Shown piece after piece: positions 26,901-38,645 of a DNA stretch of 64,000 bases. Below the pieces are notes generated by a model. The model worked only from the letters and a program-made list of their open reading frames with translations. It searched no databases and was not told the origin of the DNA. Every line of letters begins with the position of its first letter. Positions within the stretch are counted from its first letter, which is position 1. Source of the stretch: Styela clava. Taxonomy: Eukaryota; Chordata; Ascidiacea; Stolidobranchia; Styelidae. The stretch covers positions 10,957,426 to 11,021,425 of the forward strand of contig NC_135263.1 in assembly GCF_964204865.1 (NCBI RefSeq), read 5' to 3'. The translations under genes were made by a program, and so were the position numbers.

Positions 26901-29900
26901 CTTCTCGTTTTCGTCCTTTAATCCTTTATAATATTCTTTAATATCATTTTGCATCTTTTCATTAAATTTGTTCTTGAGCTTTTCACAGCGTTCAAATATC
27001 GGTGTGGATGTTTTCGATCGGAAAGATTTGATTGCGCCTAAATAATACTGCTGATGACACATATCGAGGTCAGCATCAGATATCTGACCGACTAGTTTCT
27101 GTATTGCAAAATAACGATACTAATCACTTGCGTTTTACGGTGGTAATATGTAACGATACACATACAAACAGTAAGTTATATCTGTTTTTCTCTAGCTGTA
27201 AAGATTGGTTTCAAGGCGTGAATGTTCTAACTAGCGCAATGCTAGACTCATTATAAACAACTAATCGTAGTTACCGAGGAATTCATCAAATACAATAGGG
27301 AACTTGATTTGAATAAATCCAACCACCTGATTATAAGTCCAAAAGAAGATAAATGTATTGATTCAATGATAAAATAATATGCACTACTTACTTTCTCAAT
27401 CTCGGCAATATATTCACACATTTCCCTGTCTGCAATTTCTGTCAACTGTTTTTCTGCTTCTAACTGTAAAATATATAATTAACCGTATTGAGAAAATAAA
27501 CAACTGCACTTAATTAAATCCTACGTAACAATGAAAGCAAGCGTATTGGTAAACGTTCGTAACAGCAAGAGAGTTTAAAAAGTGTGTAAGTATATAAAAT
27601 ATTAATGTAAAATATATTTCATAAATATGATACAGAACTATAGAAAAAGAAAAGTAGCATATTGTTTATTTACTATAAGCAGTGTTTAATTAAAATAAAA
27701 TGCTGATAAAATATCTCAAGACTAGATTTTAGGTATTTTCTATGAATTTTAAATAATTATTGACAATCAAATACGAAATAAACAGAATCTGGTACCAAAA
27801 TGCATGGCTGTTACCAACCATTCGATTATTTGCAGTATCTTCATATTGTCTGTGAAGGTTATTACATTTGTTTGCTAGTTTGTCGCGAAATTCAGTTCTC
27901 AAAGATTCTAGACCGACCCTTGATGACGAGTCAAATTCTTTCAAGGTATTCACAGTAACTTCCCGGTTTATATCCAATATTTCGTCAAACTGAACTCCTT
28001 TTGTACGAACCTGTATCAAATCTTATATTATATATTATGTAGGTTGATTTGAATTATTAGTTACGAAAAAATATGTTGCTAATAATTAATAAATAAATAC
28101 ACGTGAACGACTGCAACGACTTTTCAAATAATGTAATAACGTTTTTGAATGAGTACAAGTGAGTATAAACCATTATGGTAACCATATTCCATAACAGAGA
28201 AAACGTAGAAACGGTCGAAAAATATTGCCTTCAAATTTTCAATTCGAAATAACTTTCCACTGTACTTTTCATGATATTTTTTCAGGTATCTTTTTAGTAT
28301 AATAAATCAATACGCTACATACCCTCATTGTTCGATCATATTTCTTAAAGCATTGTGCACAGACATTTTCATAATGATCCTTGGACGCTTCCTAAATAAG
28401 GTACACCGGTCAAGCAATGCACCTATCCCGTATGTTATAAAAATTGTACTTGATTCTTTAATCGTAAAAACGGTGTAGTAAGCAACGAAAACGGCAATAA
28501 GTTTTATATGTGTATATACAAGAATAAATATATTTTGAAATTGAACGCGTAACAATGTCACGTACATATTCAAGAGAAAACATGTAGTTTACGTTACGTA
28601 TGCACACGCATTTATTGGCATAACTTAATATTATTGATATTCGAAGCATTTTTTGTACATGTAGAACAGTATATATCATGTAAACTTCCCATATGAAGTT
28701 TTATAAATGTAAATCTCTTTTTACCTGCAATAATAGTTTTGGTTCACGTATCACAGGAGAATCGAATAGTTGATCATGAGAGGTCAATAGTTCAAAGATC
28801 TCCATTGGAGCTTTTGAATCCTTGAAGCTCTTTGTTCGATTTAATAAAGTATCTCCGAATGACGACACATATCCACCAAACACCGTTTCTCTGTCTACGG
28901 ATATAAAGTCACAACATGATACACATAAAATACACATTCAAAATAAAAATTACTTCCTATTCCTAACTTGGCCTATGACCATCAAGAATTTTATGAAGTC
29001 ACTTAAGGAAAATCTCAACAATATTTTGAATTTAATTTTTCTTAACCAATGTTACCTCTGTTGTTGTTGTTACAAAATGGATCATTCATGTCCACTGCTT
29101 GTCGATGTGGTAGCAAGAAACATTCCATTTCTGTTTGAGCTGATTTCAGGTTTTTTAACGTCTCTCGTGTTTCACTTTGAGAAGAAAGCTCTTCTAAATA
29201 ACTTTTCCCTCCATCTAATCCAAAACGGTATTTATTTGTTCCCATCCAATCTTGTACCAGAAACATGACTGAATGAAGCTAAAAAAGGATTACATTCTCA
29301 TAAATCCAATGAAACATATACATTACATTATATTCCAGCTATCAATTTTAGTAGATTATTTTTTGAGTAATTTCGTTTCATTGCCTTCAAAAAATAAATA
29401 GAGGAAATGAAAATTTTAGTTCAAACTTGCAAAAAATTGTATTACCCAATTCTCGGCATTTCCTAGTTCGCTTACCTTCAAACTTGTCGCTTTCTTTGCT
29501 GCGACTGCCAAAGCGTAATCCATTGAAATCTGTAAATACAAAGAGCGCAATGAAATACGTAGACATAGTTTATTTTGAACCGTCTGTAAATATTTAAATA
29601 CGGTTTTACTAATACAGATAGGAAGAAAAATACACACGTAAACAACACTTGAAGATTATATTTCATTATATTTATACTCACGCACATACACAGTTTACAC
29701 CAAAAAAAGATTTTTATCAAAAAATAAATATATAAGACTAATGATATGAAAAATTTTCAATGACAAAGTAGTAAATAGATATTGTATATATAGTAGATAT
29801 TGACAAATTGAAAATAGCATCGGATATAACAAATTGGGAATACAGTTTATTTTGTCTTATTTGTCGACTCATATTAGAATATATAAAAAATATATGATTA

Positions 29901-32108
29901 GATACATAAGTTTTAATGATTAATTAAAAACACGGAGTATAGCGTCCAATAATCGAATATTCGGTCTCACCTGCAAATTTTCAAGGTAACATTTTTGCAT
30001 CCTTCGGGAAATATTTACAATCGAAATCGAACTTGCCAACAAGCTCCAGGTAAGTAATTTGACGGAGTTGTGTTCCTTTATCACTTCTTTGTCATCTAAG
30101 GCTACTATGCTCTCCATGATCAACACTCCGATCTACACAGGGAATGAAAAAACGAATGTTTCTTTAAAAGGTTTAATTTCAAATGATAATTTATGGCAAA
30201 ATACGTGCGCATCACATTTGAGTAATACTTGGCCAAACGTGGCACAATCACGCTGTGTAAAAAACTGGAAAACTAACTCTTCAAAAAACATTAGTAAATA
30301 GCGTAAGCAAATAAATTATAAAAATGAAAACAAAGAATACAAACAAAATAATTATGAAAATGATTAAACTCAGATGATATATCTTCTGTATACGTGGACG
30401 ATCGGCTACATCTTAGCAGGCAGCAAATAACTGTAGCGGCAACGTAACTTCATCCAGCAAAAGAAACAATGAAAAAAAAATCGTAGCTTCGAGACCATCA
30501 GTTAGAAATAGCTTTAACCATAGGCGGCAAAAAAATCGACAACATCCAGGCGCACACTATATAATGGCATAGGGTGTAACGAGGCAAATATTGTAGAATG
30601 GATAGTGACAAAATATTAAACTATGACATATTTCATGGGGCATATTTGTCGCTGTTTTGGTTAGGTTTTTTCCATAACAAATTGTTATCTATTAAGTGAT
30701 GTATCGATGCAGAATTGTGTCGATGGTAAAATTAAAATGTAGCTTTTATAATATTCCTCCATGTTCATTTAGCGGAAAGTTAACCCTCAAGCGAAAGACA
30801 GTGAATTCTGTAACTTTATTAAACAATAATCGATTATATTATAATTTATTTTATTTTCGCTCAGATTCACAAAAGCGCCACTGTATAACATAACAGCTTT
30901 GTTATTAATGGATGTATTGGACGGAAATTGGAAGATAGAGAGGCTCAATTTTCGAGATAGTTTGCTGCCCAGATGCTTTACTATCTGACACAAAGATGTC
31001 TTACTCCCACGTGAATAGTAAATGCGCATTTATTTTATAATTGTTACCTTTTCTCCAGATTCAGTGTTTATCATTATCAAGTCATCCCATATTCTTATAA
31101 CAGGTTTGTCGGATTTTCTGTCAATATCTGGTGACTTTCCGATCTCGCTCATCCATCGCTTTCTTTCCCACTAAAATATGGATGTATAACTTAATGCAGG
31201 TATATATAGGCTATATAGGCTTTGACTTGATGTAAATAACAAAAATCAAAAAAGAAAGAGTCGCTCGGCGATTTATAATTTCTTTCAGTGTTCGGTAGTT
31301 TCAGGGCGCTATTCGTGAACGTCATCGGAACGTTTCGAACGAGCCCCTTGTCTGCTGTTTTTGTACGTATTTCCGGCTTCCGTAGTTTGCTTGCAGCTAA
31401 TGCAGAATACGAAATTGACATTTACCGTCACTTTAAGATACAAACCTTCAGATATGGATAATGATTAAAGACGTAAAGGAGCAAAGATTTGACCGACCAG
31501 GCGATGGATTTTCATCACATGGCTCAGCTACTCATTACCGTAATTATTCTCTGGATAAGAAAGAAATTCTCAATTCGGCGAAAATTGTCGACAAAAATAT
31601 ATAAAAAATAACAATGAAAGTTTGGTGCTAACAGGCGATGTAGACTTTTACACTGGTTAATATTTAACAGCGCTGCTCTGTTGCTACATTGCGCTTCGAA
31701 ATTCAGATAATAGCGAACGTAATAGTCAATATTATTGACATCTATGCATCTATGATGTCAATGGTCAGCCAAAAGGCAAAACCGTTTGTTTCATCATGCG
31801 ACCTTTTTTGTAGTGAAAAGATGCTTTTCCGGGTATGGCTAAAGAGAACATCCACGAATAACACATTATATATACACGCTAAAAGACCTTTGTTACAAAG
31901 CAAAACCCAGTAGACTAACCTTTTTAATTTGAAAATATTGATGTAATATATCCGCATTCACATTATTTGATCTGCCATCATGAAAAATGGAAATCACAGC
32001 AATACGATTTTCTTTAATATCTGATCGCAGAGTAATGCTACATAGAGCATTGCGATCAAGTCGAATCTCACCGTCTTTGATGCACGTTATGGATGTTGTT
32101 TTTACCAT
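23995..32108 (-). CDS. Atlastin-like protein with degenerate GTPase motifs and four helical repeats
   Basis: Eighteen exons (minus): 32108-31920, 31170-31048, 30132-29971, 29529-29476, 29278-29056, 28894-28725, 28391-28323, 28010-27819, 27463-27392, 27098-26901, 26226-26155, 26061-25861, 25630-25571, 25423-25229, 24754-24713, 24505-24446, 24310-24290 and 24075-23995. Phases agree and give 727 residues. Residues 1-307 align with the atlastin G domain: KPVIRIWDDLIMINTESGEK, SSISIVNISRRMQ, MFLVQDW, DGGKSYLEEL and ECFLLPH. Nucleotide-binding sites are altered: the Walker A site reads SIFHDGRS at 40-47, the ETTG threonine is missing, DxxG reads ESIV at 111-114 and RD is Gln185-Asp186. Residues 308-660 are four copies of the three-helix-bundle unit, then a short fifth start and a basic tail (TVRRVFLPGGG). 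Atlastins fuse ER tubules using GTP and two membrane segments; no such segments occur here, so a soluble scaffold is the inference. The 5' exon and small 3' exons are least certain. Confidence 0.8.
25229..28391 (-). repeat. Four tandem short-plus-long exon modules (atlastin middle-domain repeats)
   Basis: Short exons of 20-24 codons (28391-28323, 27463-27392, 26226-26155, 25630-25571) alternate with long exons of 64-67 codons (28010-27819, 27098-26901, 26061-25861, 25423-25229), all in phase 0. Long modules share a pattern ending in a heptad helix and an Asn-rich close: YEDTANNRM, YKGLKDENEK, YFEALTENRNVAR and YNEACTKNRNMA. Short modules share forms such as LQKLVNDMTDQYRKRIN and LEELVNQMAKQFQQKIN. 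The unit resembles atlastin's region from about TAKDTYNKKMEEI to its helix ending YIQYIKHNDSKN. Confidence 0.8.
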
Positions 32109-33593
32109 TTTGTATTTGATGCACTGTCGCCTGGTTCGATTTATCAATTGCGAGCTGTACAAATTCGATGCGCATCTAACAACAAAGATTTCTACCTTAA
32201 TTCTTACCCCGCTACACAATTACCTAATGTCGATCAAAATTCAATTCCGCCTGCTATAAAGGCATTTACATCCTATGGAACAATATGATACGCTCCGTCT
32301 ACTTCAAGCCTAGGTATTTGTTCCGGTAATTCCCCAGGTCTTGTGACGAGCCCTATTTGCTTTCAATGTATTACCGAAAACAATTTACAAATACCAGCGC
32401 GCACAACTTGAATCCGCGCGAGGTCGAGGTAATGTTAGCGTTATTAAATCAGAATTTTACTTTGTGTCATTCCATGAGATCTATTTTTTCAACAGTTTTT
32501 AAGCCCTAATATTAAAGTGCACTTCGTAATGGCCCTTTCCCCGACCTTTGACCCTCGGAAAATTCTCCCCCATACTTTACCATTGCAAAATTGTCAAGGC
32601 TATTTTAAGAGTGCTTTTGCGAGTTGGCGTCTGTAAAATGGGGTATGTGTTTCAAACCATCATTAGGATTCATCGCATACAACAATCTGTTTTTTAAAAG
32701 TACAGGTAAAGAATTTCAGGCTAGTCTATCACAGCTATTTCTACACTAATTTTTATTACTGCAATTAAATTAAAACTCCTAGAAAGACAGATTGATCATT
32801 GAATTATCTGATTTTTATTTAAGTTCCCAAAACACAACTGAATACGAACGAATAGAGTTCAAAAACGCGAAAACGAGGTAATGTTTACAATCACGCTTGA
32901 AAATCTGTCTGAGCGGATGCGAAAAGGGGGCATTGTTACATCACTTTTTGCATCTTGCTGATTGGCGAATGTCACGAAGTAAACAAGGAAGTCGATGCTC
33001 GGGGAAAGGTCCATAGTTATCAATCCCAGAGTTGGCATTCATTTTAATAACCAATGTCGGTGTGACTTCTGGACTTGTAAACACGTGAAAATGTGGATTA
33101 TGTTTTATCGGCAGACTGCAGTTGTGAATAATAGATAATAGGTTGGGGTTCTCATATTCATCACGGAGACGAAGGTGGTTAAGACGGCCTAATTATATGG
33201 CGATTAAACTGCCCTTTGTGCGGGGTACATATTCTATTTTGAATAAAAAATTCTAATGTAGACAAGTCAATGTCTGTTCCCCACTAATTGGCCCTACATC
33301 CGTACAACTAGACTCGAAGCGTAGTAACAAGCTCGACTGCTGACTATACTGATAAAGTGCCACCTTGCACAAAAGAAAACAGACTACATTATATGCTGAG
33401 AAAAGTGTGTGAATGCAATATATTTATACGATCTCAACCATCTAAACAAGAATATGTATTAACAATTACGGACTGAAATTGCAACTTTTTAGAATTGGCA
33501 ATATAAAGACCCCGATGGTGCTAAGACAACAAAAACTTCATTTAAATTGACCAAGAGTGGCCATTTTGACAAAAAATAATGAATCAATACAAC
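32109..33593. other. Intergenic, atlastin-like 5' end to DCTD 3' end
   Basis: No gene supported. It carries the second copy of the dispersed repeat (32540-33030) and a short scrap near 33175-33210 (AAGACGGCCTAATTATATGGCG) resembling the SINE 3' half. Since both flanking genes are on the minus strand, the atlastin-like promoter should be at its left end. Confidence 0.45.
32540..33030. repeat. Dispersed repeat, copy B (inverted partner at 4.73-5.19 kb)
   Basis: Same block order as copy A on the opposite strand, including GACTAGCCTGAAATT complement, GAGGTAATGTTTACAA, GCTTGAAAATCTGTCTGAG and CATTGTTACATCAC. Termini and target duplication were not found. Confidence 0.6.
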
Positions 33594-36500
33594 TTAGTTT
33601 CCATTTTGTCCCAAAATCGAAGAACTGTTTTTATCTTGGCTAGGTGTTTGTTCTATGGTATCAAAATCAATAACGAATTTTCTTTGTTTCGGTTGAAATT
33701 TCACGCATTCTATTTTGGCAAGTTCAAACAGTTTTCTTGATGCAATCATTTCTTCTTTTTCATGATGTTTGTCAGACATGTAAATCACTTTCTTTATACC
33801 TGCAAAAACAGGACATTTAACAGCGCCATGAAAGTGTGTGTACCAATATTGAGGTAACTAATTATGTTCGCCTACTTTACATCAAGTTTTGTAAAAGGAC
33901 TGATTACTATGGGCAGGTAAATTCACTTGGCTAACACAGACAGTCCCCGAAATCGTAATAGAATTAAGGAAAATCAGAATTAAGTTAAGGAAAATCAGAA
34001 TAAAATTATGGCCTAACCCAAACCTGGTACACAAACTAAGGGAGTACCCATTTAACACTATTACATGCCTATCTAGAATAACATTCACATATATATTTCT
34101 GAAAGTTTTATGATACGTATATGACTATGAACATGTTGACTTCTGGACATTTCTGGATGTATATCAGTCAAAGAAACACGATTTTCAGTTTGATACACCA
34201 TGCCAAGTGTTAAATTTTTGTTGGGAGTGGGTGGGGCATGTACGGGTGATCAGACCAAGTGTAGACAAATGTTTATTAAAATATCTACAATATAAATGTA
34301 AGAGAGAAAAAATTATTCTGCAGAAAATAGCGGTATAAAGATAAATGATAGAATTCATTAGTATTTTTTGATATATCCTTCCTGTGCACTTCACTACACT
34401 ACACGCCTCGATCTGATTGGAACTTGAATGCACTGGGCACGTGTGGTTTCTTCCGAAATTTTGTCCTAACAACTCATCATTCTATGATTTAGAGCAGTTG
34501 TTCTCAATCTGAGTTGCGCGCACCACTAGTGATACGCGGGAGCTTTTCAAGTGGTACGAAAGCAGCTTTGATTTATTGCAACAATTAACTTTTGTATTCG
34601 CTAAACGGCGTTTATAGCGCTACCAGTTCTTATTTTTCAGAGATTGTTCTCGCCCGTTACTGTCCACCTAAAACGAAACGGGCACGTTTTTGCCATTTTG
34701 CACGTTACTTCACAATACATCTTCATCATAACGACTAAATTATCCGAAACCTCGGACAAATGAATTCTGATCAGTGCTAGCCGCTATCACGCTCCCTTAT
34801 TTTTCCGATGTAATGAAGACGCATTATGACGTAAAACGCAAAACGGCGAGAACATGCCCGTTCGGTTTTTAGTTGACAGTAACGGCGATCTTTAAAGACA
34901 AGAATTGGTAGCGCTATAAACGCTGGTCAGCGAATACAAAAGTTAATTGTTGCAATAATTCAAAGCTGCTTGCGTACCACTAGTGGTTTAACGTACATCA
35001 GGTTGAGAACAACTGCTCTAAATCATAGATTGATGACTTGCTGGGACACAATTTCAGAAGAAACCATATGTGCCAGGTGCAGTCAAAAAAACAATGAAAA
35101 AAAATGAATTCTATTATTTATCTTTATACTGCTATTTTCTGCAACATAATTTTTTTCTCTATTATATCCATATTGTAGATATTTTAATAAACATTTGTTT
35201 ACACTTGGTCTGATCATCCTGCAAGCTGCATCCATGCAAGGCAGTTAGCTCAACTTTATTGGGAACTCATGGTGGAGATTTAGGCATCAAATCTCTATGG
35301 CTAAAGTAGTGACCAGACAAACCTAAAAAAAAAACTTTCAAAAAATAAACTTTCCTGTGGCTTAAAATATAACACAGTGTGGTGTGAACGTCACAAATAA
35401 TGCTAACCATCATACAAAAAAAGAAATTGTGCATATATAAGCAAAAGTATATATATCCCACCTGATTGTATAACCAGTTTTGCACATTCATTACATGGGA
35501 AAAGAGCAACATAGATGGTGCAGCCTTGAACTGATGCCGAATTTTTATTCAATATTGCATTCAGTTCAGCATGACAAACTGAAGAAAGAAACAGTGAATA
35601 AACTGAAGAAAGAAACAGTGAATCATGAAAAATAAAGGGCCAAAAATTTAGCCAAATAGGAAAAAAGTTGTAATTATTATTGGGAAAACTGGCGTACATT
35701 ACCACTACCAAACAGCAATGCAGACTTTCTTTTAAATTTGGGATAGGATTGTTTTTACATTATGTATAACTGGGAGGAGAGGAAAGTTAACAGTATAGAT
35801 TAACCATACAATTATAATCATCTGGAGCAATGGCACACATACTTCTTAGATTAACCATGATGTGCCGACTGTCATTTCTTGAATAGGTTGTCAAGTTTCA
35901 TAAAATAACCCCATAAATATATCTACTTTGGCAGTGAAAATAAATGTATGCCAATACAATAAAGACAAAATTTACTATAATCCACCAGATGGATGCGTAT
36001 CAAGACCAGCATCAATCTGAACAGGCAGTAACTAAATTACCATAAGGATACTTTGTATCCAATATACTATTCGCCTTTCTTCGCCAAGGTAAAATATCAT
36101 CATCACACCCATTCGGCATTCCATTGTATCCAATTCCAACTATCTTCTTTTCATCATTGACTATGCAAGCTCCAACCTTGGATGATGGTTATAAAAATTT
36201 TTTATTCATCTTGAAAAATAATTGCTAAATTTGTATGTATTTTCGATATATTGAACAGATGACCAATTTTAAGTATAAATGCTGAAATGGGTCATGCGAT
36301 CATGGTCAGACCATCATGCTAAGCATTTTCAATATGGTAGCTATTGCAATGCTGATTTACCCTACAATGGGGCCACAGAACAAGTTTATGAACCGGGATA
36401 GTGACAGTAACTGGTAAATTACCTAGTCCCTTACCAGATTCAAAATGGCAATCAAGTAATAAGTCATGGTTGTCCACATGATTCAGTCAGATAAGCCTCA

Positions 36501-37176
36501 TACTTTCCCAAGATAAACATGGAAATCATATTTTATTTGGTAAGTTATGTATTTTATTTATTCTACTTGTGTGCTTGGATCTTTACTCCTTTGAGCCGAT
36601 AAAAAGGCAACTGCCATGAAGTAATCTTCCCATGATATATAATCTTCTCTTTTCTTGTTCAAGTCAGTTCTGCATAAAATTTATTATTTATAATTTGATG
36701 AAAGTATAAGTTTTTTACAAACATTTTCTGTTTCTAATACCAGAATACATTAATGCTGTTAGTATCTTCTATTATCATACAGTATTACAACAAAGCATTT
36801 ACTAGGTACAAATTCTCCATAAAAAAATTCTGCATCATGGACATGGAGACAGAGAGAGAGCTTTTAGAACCTTCAAGCTTTTAGACTACATCCAGACATC
36901 AATTAATGTAGGACAGATTTATAGGATTTACCGGTACATATTTATCCCGGGGAAAGCCGATAAGACGGCTTGATCTTATGGCGTAGGCCTACAACCCTGA
37001 CCACGGTTTTTCGTCCCGGTCCATGTCGGATACCGGTATGGGATTAGATTAGTTAGCACGATGGCCACACCGCCGAGCTGTAATAAATGATAAATATGTA
37101 AATCCTAAATAAACCTAGCCTAATTTCTCGTATGGCTGGAGACTTACTTTGATTCTGTTGTATGATCACCAGTCAT
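33594..37176 (-). CDS. DCTD: Deoxycytidylate (dCMP) deaminase
   Basis: Exons 37176-37148, 36669-36567, 36176-36041, 35578-35462 and 33799-33594 join in frame to 196 residues (human 178). It converts dCMP to dUMP in the cytosol, feeding thymidylate synthase. The zinc site is intact: His92 and Glu94 in CHAELNAIL, Cys118 and Cys121 in FPCNEC. Other family blocks are [46 protein letters not shown] and MSDKHH near the end. The short first exon (MTGDHTTES) is inferred because it gives an ATG, a GTAAGT donor and the right phase. The last intron (33800-35461) contains a repeat and a nearly 1-kb palindrome that would be transcribed in the pre-mRNA. Confidence 0.93.
33895..34055 (-). repeat. Dispersed repeat in DCTD last intron (pair of 20.1 kb)
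   Basis: Reverse complement of the CNOT7/8 intron repeat: GGCTAACACAGACAGTCCCC, AAGGAAAATCAGAAT (duplicated here), AACCTGGTACAC and GGGAGTACCCA. Confidence 0.6.
34248..35215. repeat. Long imperfect palindrome (foldback), about 970 bp
   Basis: The left arm from GATCAGACCAAGTGTAG pairs with the right arm ending CTACAC..GGTCTGATC form (35200-35215), and matching runs almost to the centre near 34732. Other paired blocks: TGTTTATTAAAATATCTAC, AATAGC.GTATAAAGATAAAT, ATCTATGATTTAGAGCAGTT, CACTAGTG, GTTTATAGCGCTACCA and GTTACTGTC. The outer 110 bp differ at about one base in ten. Inside sits a hAT-like terminus pair, CAGTTGTTCTCAA at 34495 and its complement ending near 35015, but the flanks beyond are inverted, not direct, repeats. 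Confidence 0.85.
36920..37065 (-). mobile_element. SINE fragment in DCTD intron 1
   Basis: Contains CATATTTATCCCGGGG, GATAAGACGGCTTGATC, GACCACGG and TCCATGTCGGATACCGGTAT, matching 51830-51945. The tRNA-like part is missing. Confidence 0.6.
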
Positions 37177-38645
37177 GATGCAATCCAATTCTGGAATTCC
37201 GATCTTCCTGCATTCGTGATATATAACAAAGATAGAATGAGCAAGACGACGACCAACGCCCACAATACACCTCCACAATATTATCAACCATGCATAACTC
37301 CCGCCAAAGTGGGTTATTCTAAATCCCGGACACATACGCCCGAAAATTCATTGTGATTTGGTAGTTTTGTTGGGATTTGTTCAGTTAATTAATCATGTTC
37401 TGTATATATTCAATTCAATATTAGTTTACATTTTTGTTTGATCAATTTGGTACTTTCCTACTTTAATGAATAGAGAAGACAATCAACTACGAAGGCAGGT
37501 GAGAAGTGTTGGACATGGGATCGGCAGTGGCAATTTCGTGATGTGAGGGTAACGGGTGAGAGGTCGAGAACTGAAGGGTCTGAACAGGTTTTTGTAATAA
37601 AATAGTCTAGTTAATCTCACTGTTAACAGAATCAGTGAACCATTGAAACCTAAAATAAAGTTTAAGGCGTACAAGTTATGTTGGATATTACGGTATTCAC
37701 AGTATTCAAGGCAGATCGCAGGAGGGAGAATTATTGTTTGGTCAAACAGTCAGCTACAGAACTAGAAAACAGTAAACACTGGGACTCGAAACAGCAAAAT
37801 AATGTATCGGTCGTCCATTATTGACTAGATGTGCCAACAAATCAACCTTTTTTGGTGTAGACTAGGTCATGGAGATCGTATTCTATTATTATTTTTAAGC
37901 AATTTCCAAGGCAAACTGGCAAATGTAAAACAAAATCATAACTCAAACCATCTTCAGATACCGGTATTGGTCAGAAAAGTGTGTAGGGTGGATACTGAAT
38001 TAGTAAATATTGGAGGACTGACTACTTCTATTATCATGCAAAAATATTTTTAGGTCGACTATCTACAGATCTAATGCTTAGAGCATAGCATCCATGTCAG
38101 CATATCCACCACTTTCGGACAACTTCACTTTGGGGGGGGGGGGGGCAATAAGAATAGCAGCCACTTTCAGCTTTTTTACTTATTCATCAGTGATTAGCTG
38201 CCTGGAGCCTTATTCGGGTCAAGGGTGTCTGCATGGAAAATTCATCGAAGGACCACATTATTTATTATTGCATCGATGTGAAAACCTATCCTAAAAATTC
38301 AGAAAGACAAAGATGAATAAATATAGTTAGATGTGAGATTATTTTACTTAACAATTAGCCACAGTATGACAGGGCAAAAGCCTATTTTCTGCAAAGTTAT
38401 CAATAAATACATTCAATTTGAAAGAGAAATTTGCTTTAAAAGACAAAAACAATTCATTTGTCACAGTTATTCAGCTTTGACCAAAGTACTTAAATAGGTA
38501 TTTTGGATGTAAAATTTATGTATAGATAAAATGTTTTTTTTCACGAAAAAAATAATGTACTACTATGACAAATATTATTCTAGGATATTGATTTTTTGTT
38601 TTTAATTTTTATTTTGTGTAATATTACAGAACCAAACATTTTGCG
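37177..38645. other. Intergenic between divergent DCTD and SUZ12
   Basis: Holds both promoters, since the genes point away from each other. A run of 14 G lies at 38132-38145. No other gene or clear element is seen. Confidence 0.5.

Noticed and set aside
34495-35015. Treating the palindrome as a simple hAT MITE
   Set aside because: The CAGTTGTTCTCAA ends are flanked by inverted (ATTTAGAG / CTCTAAAT), not direct, repeats, and pairing continues about 240 bp further on the left and 200 bp on the right.
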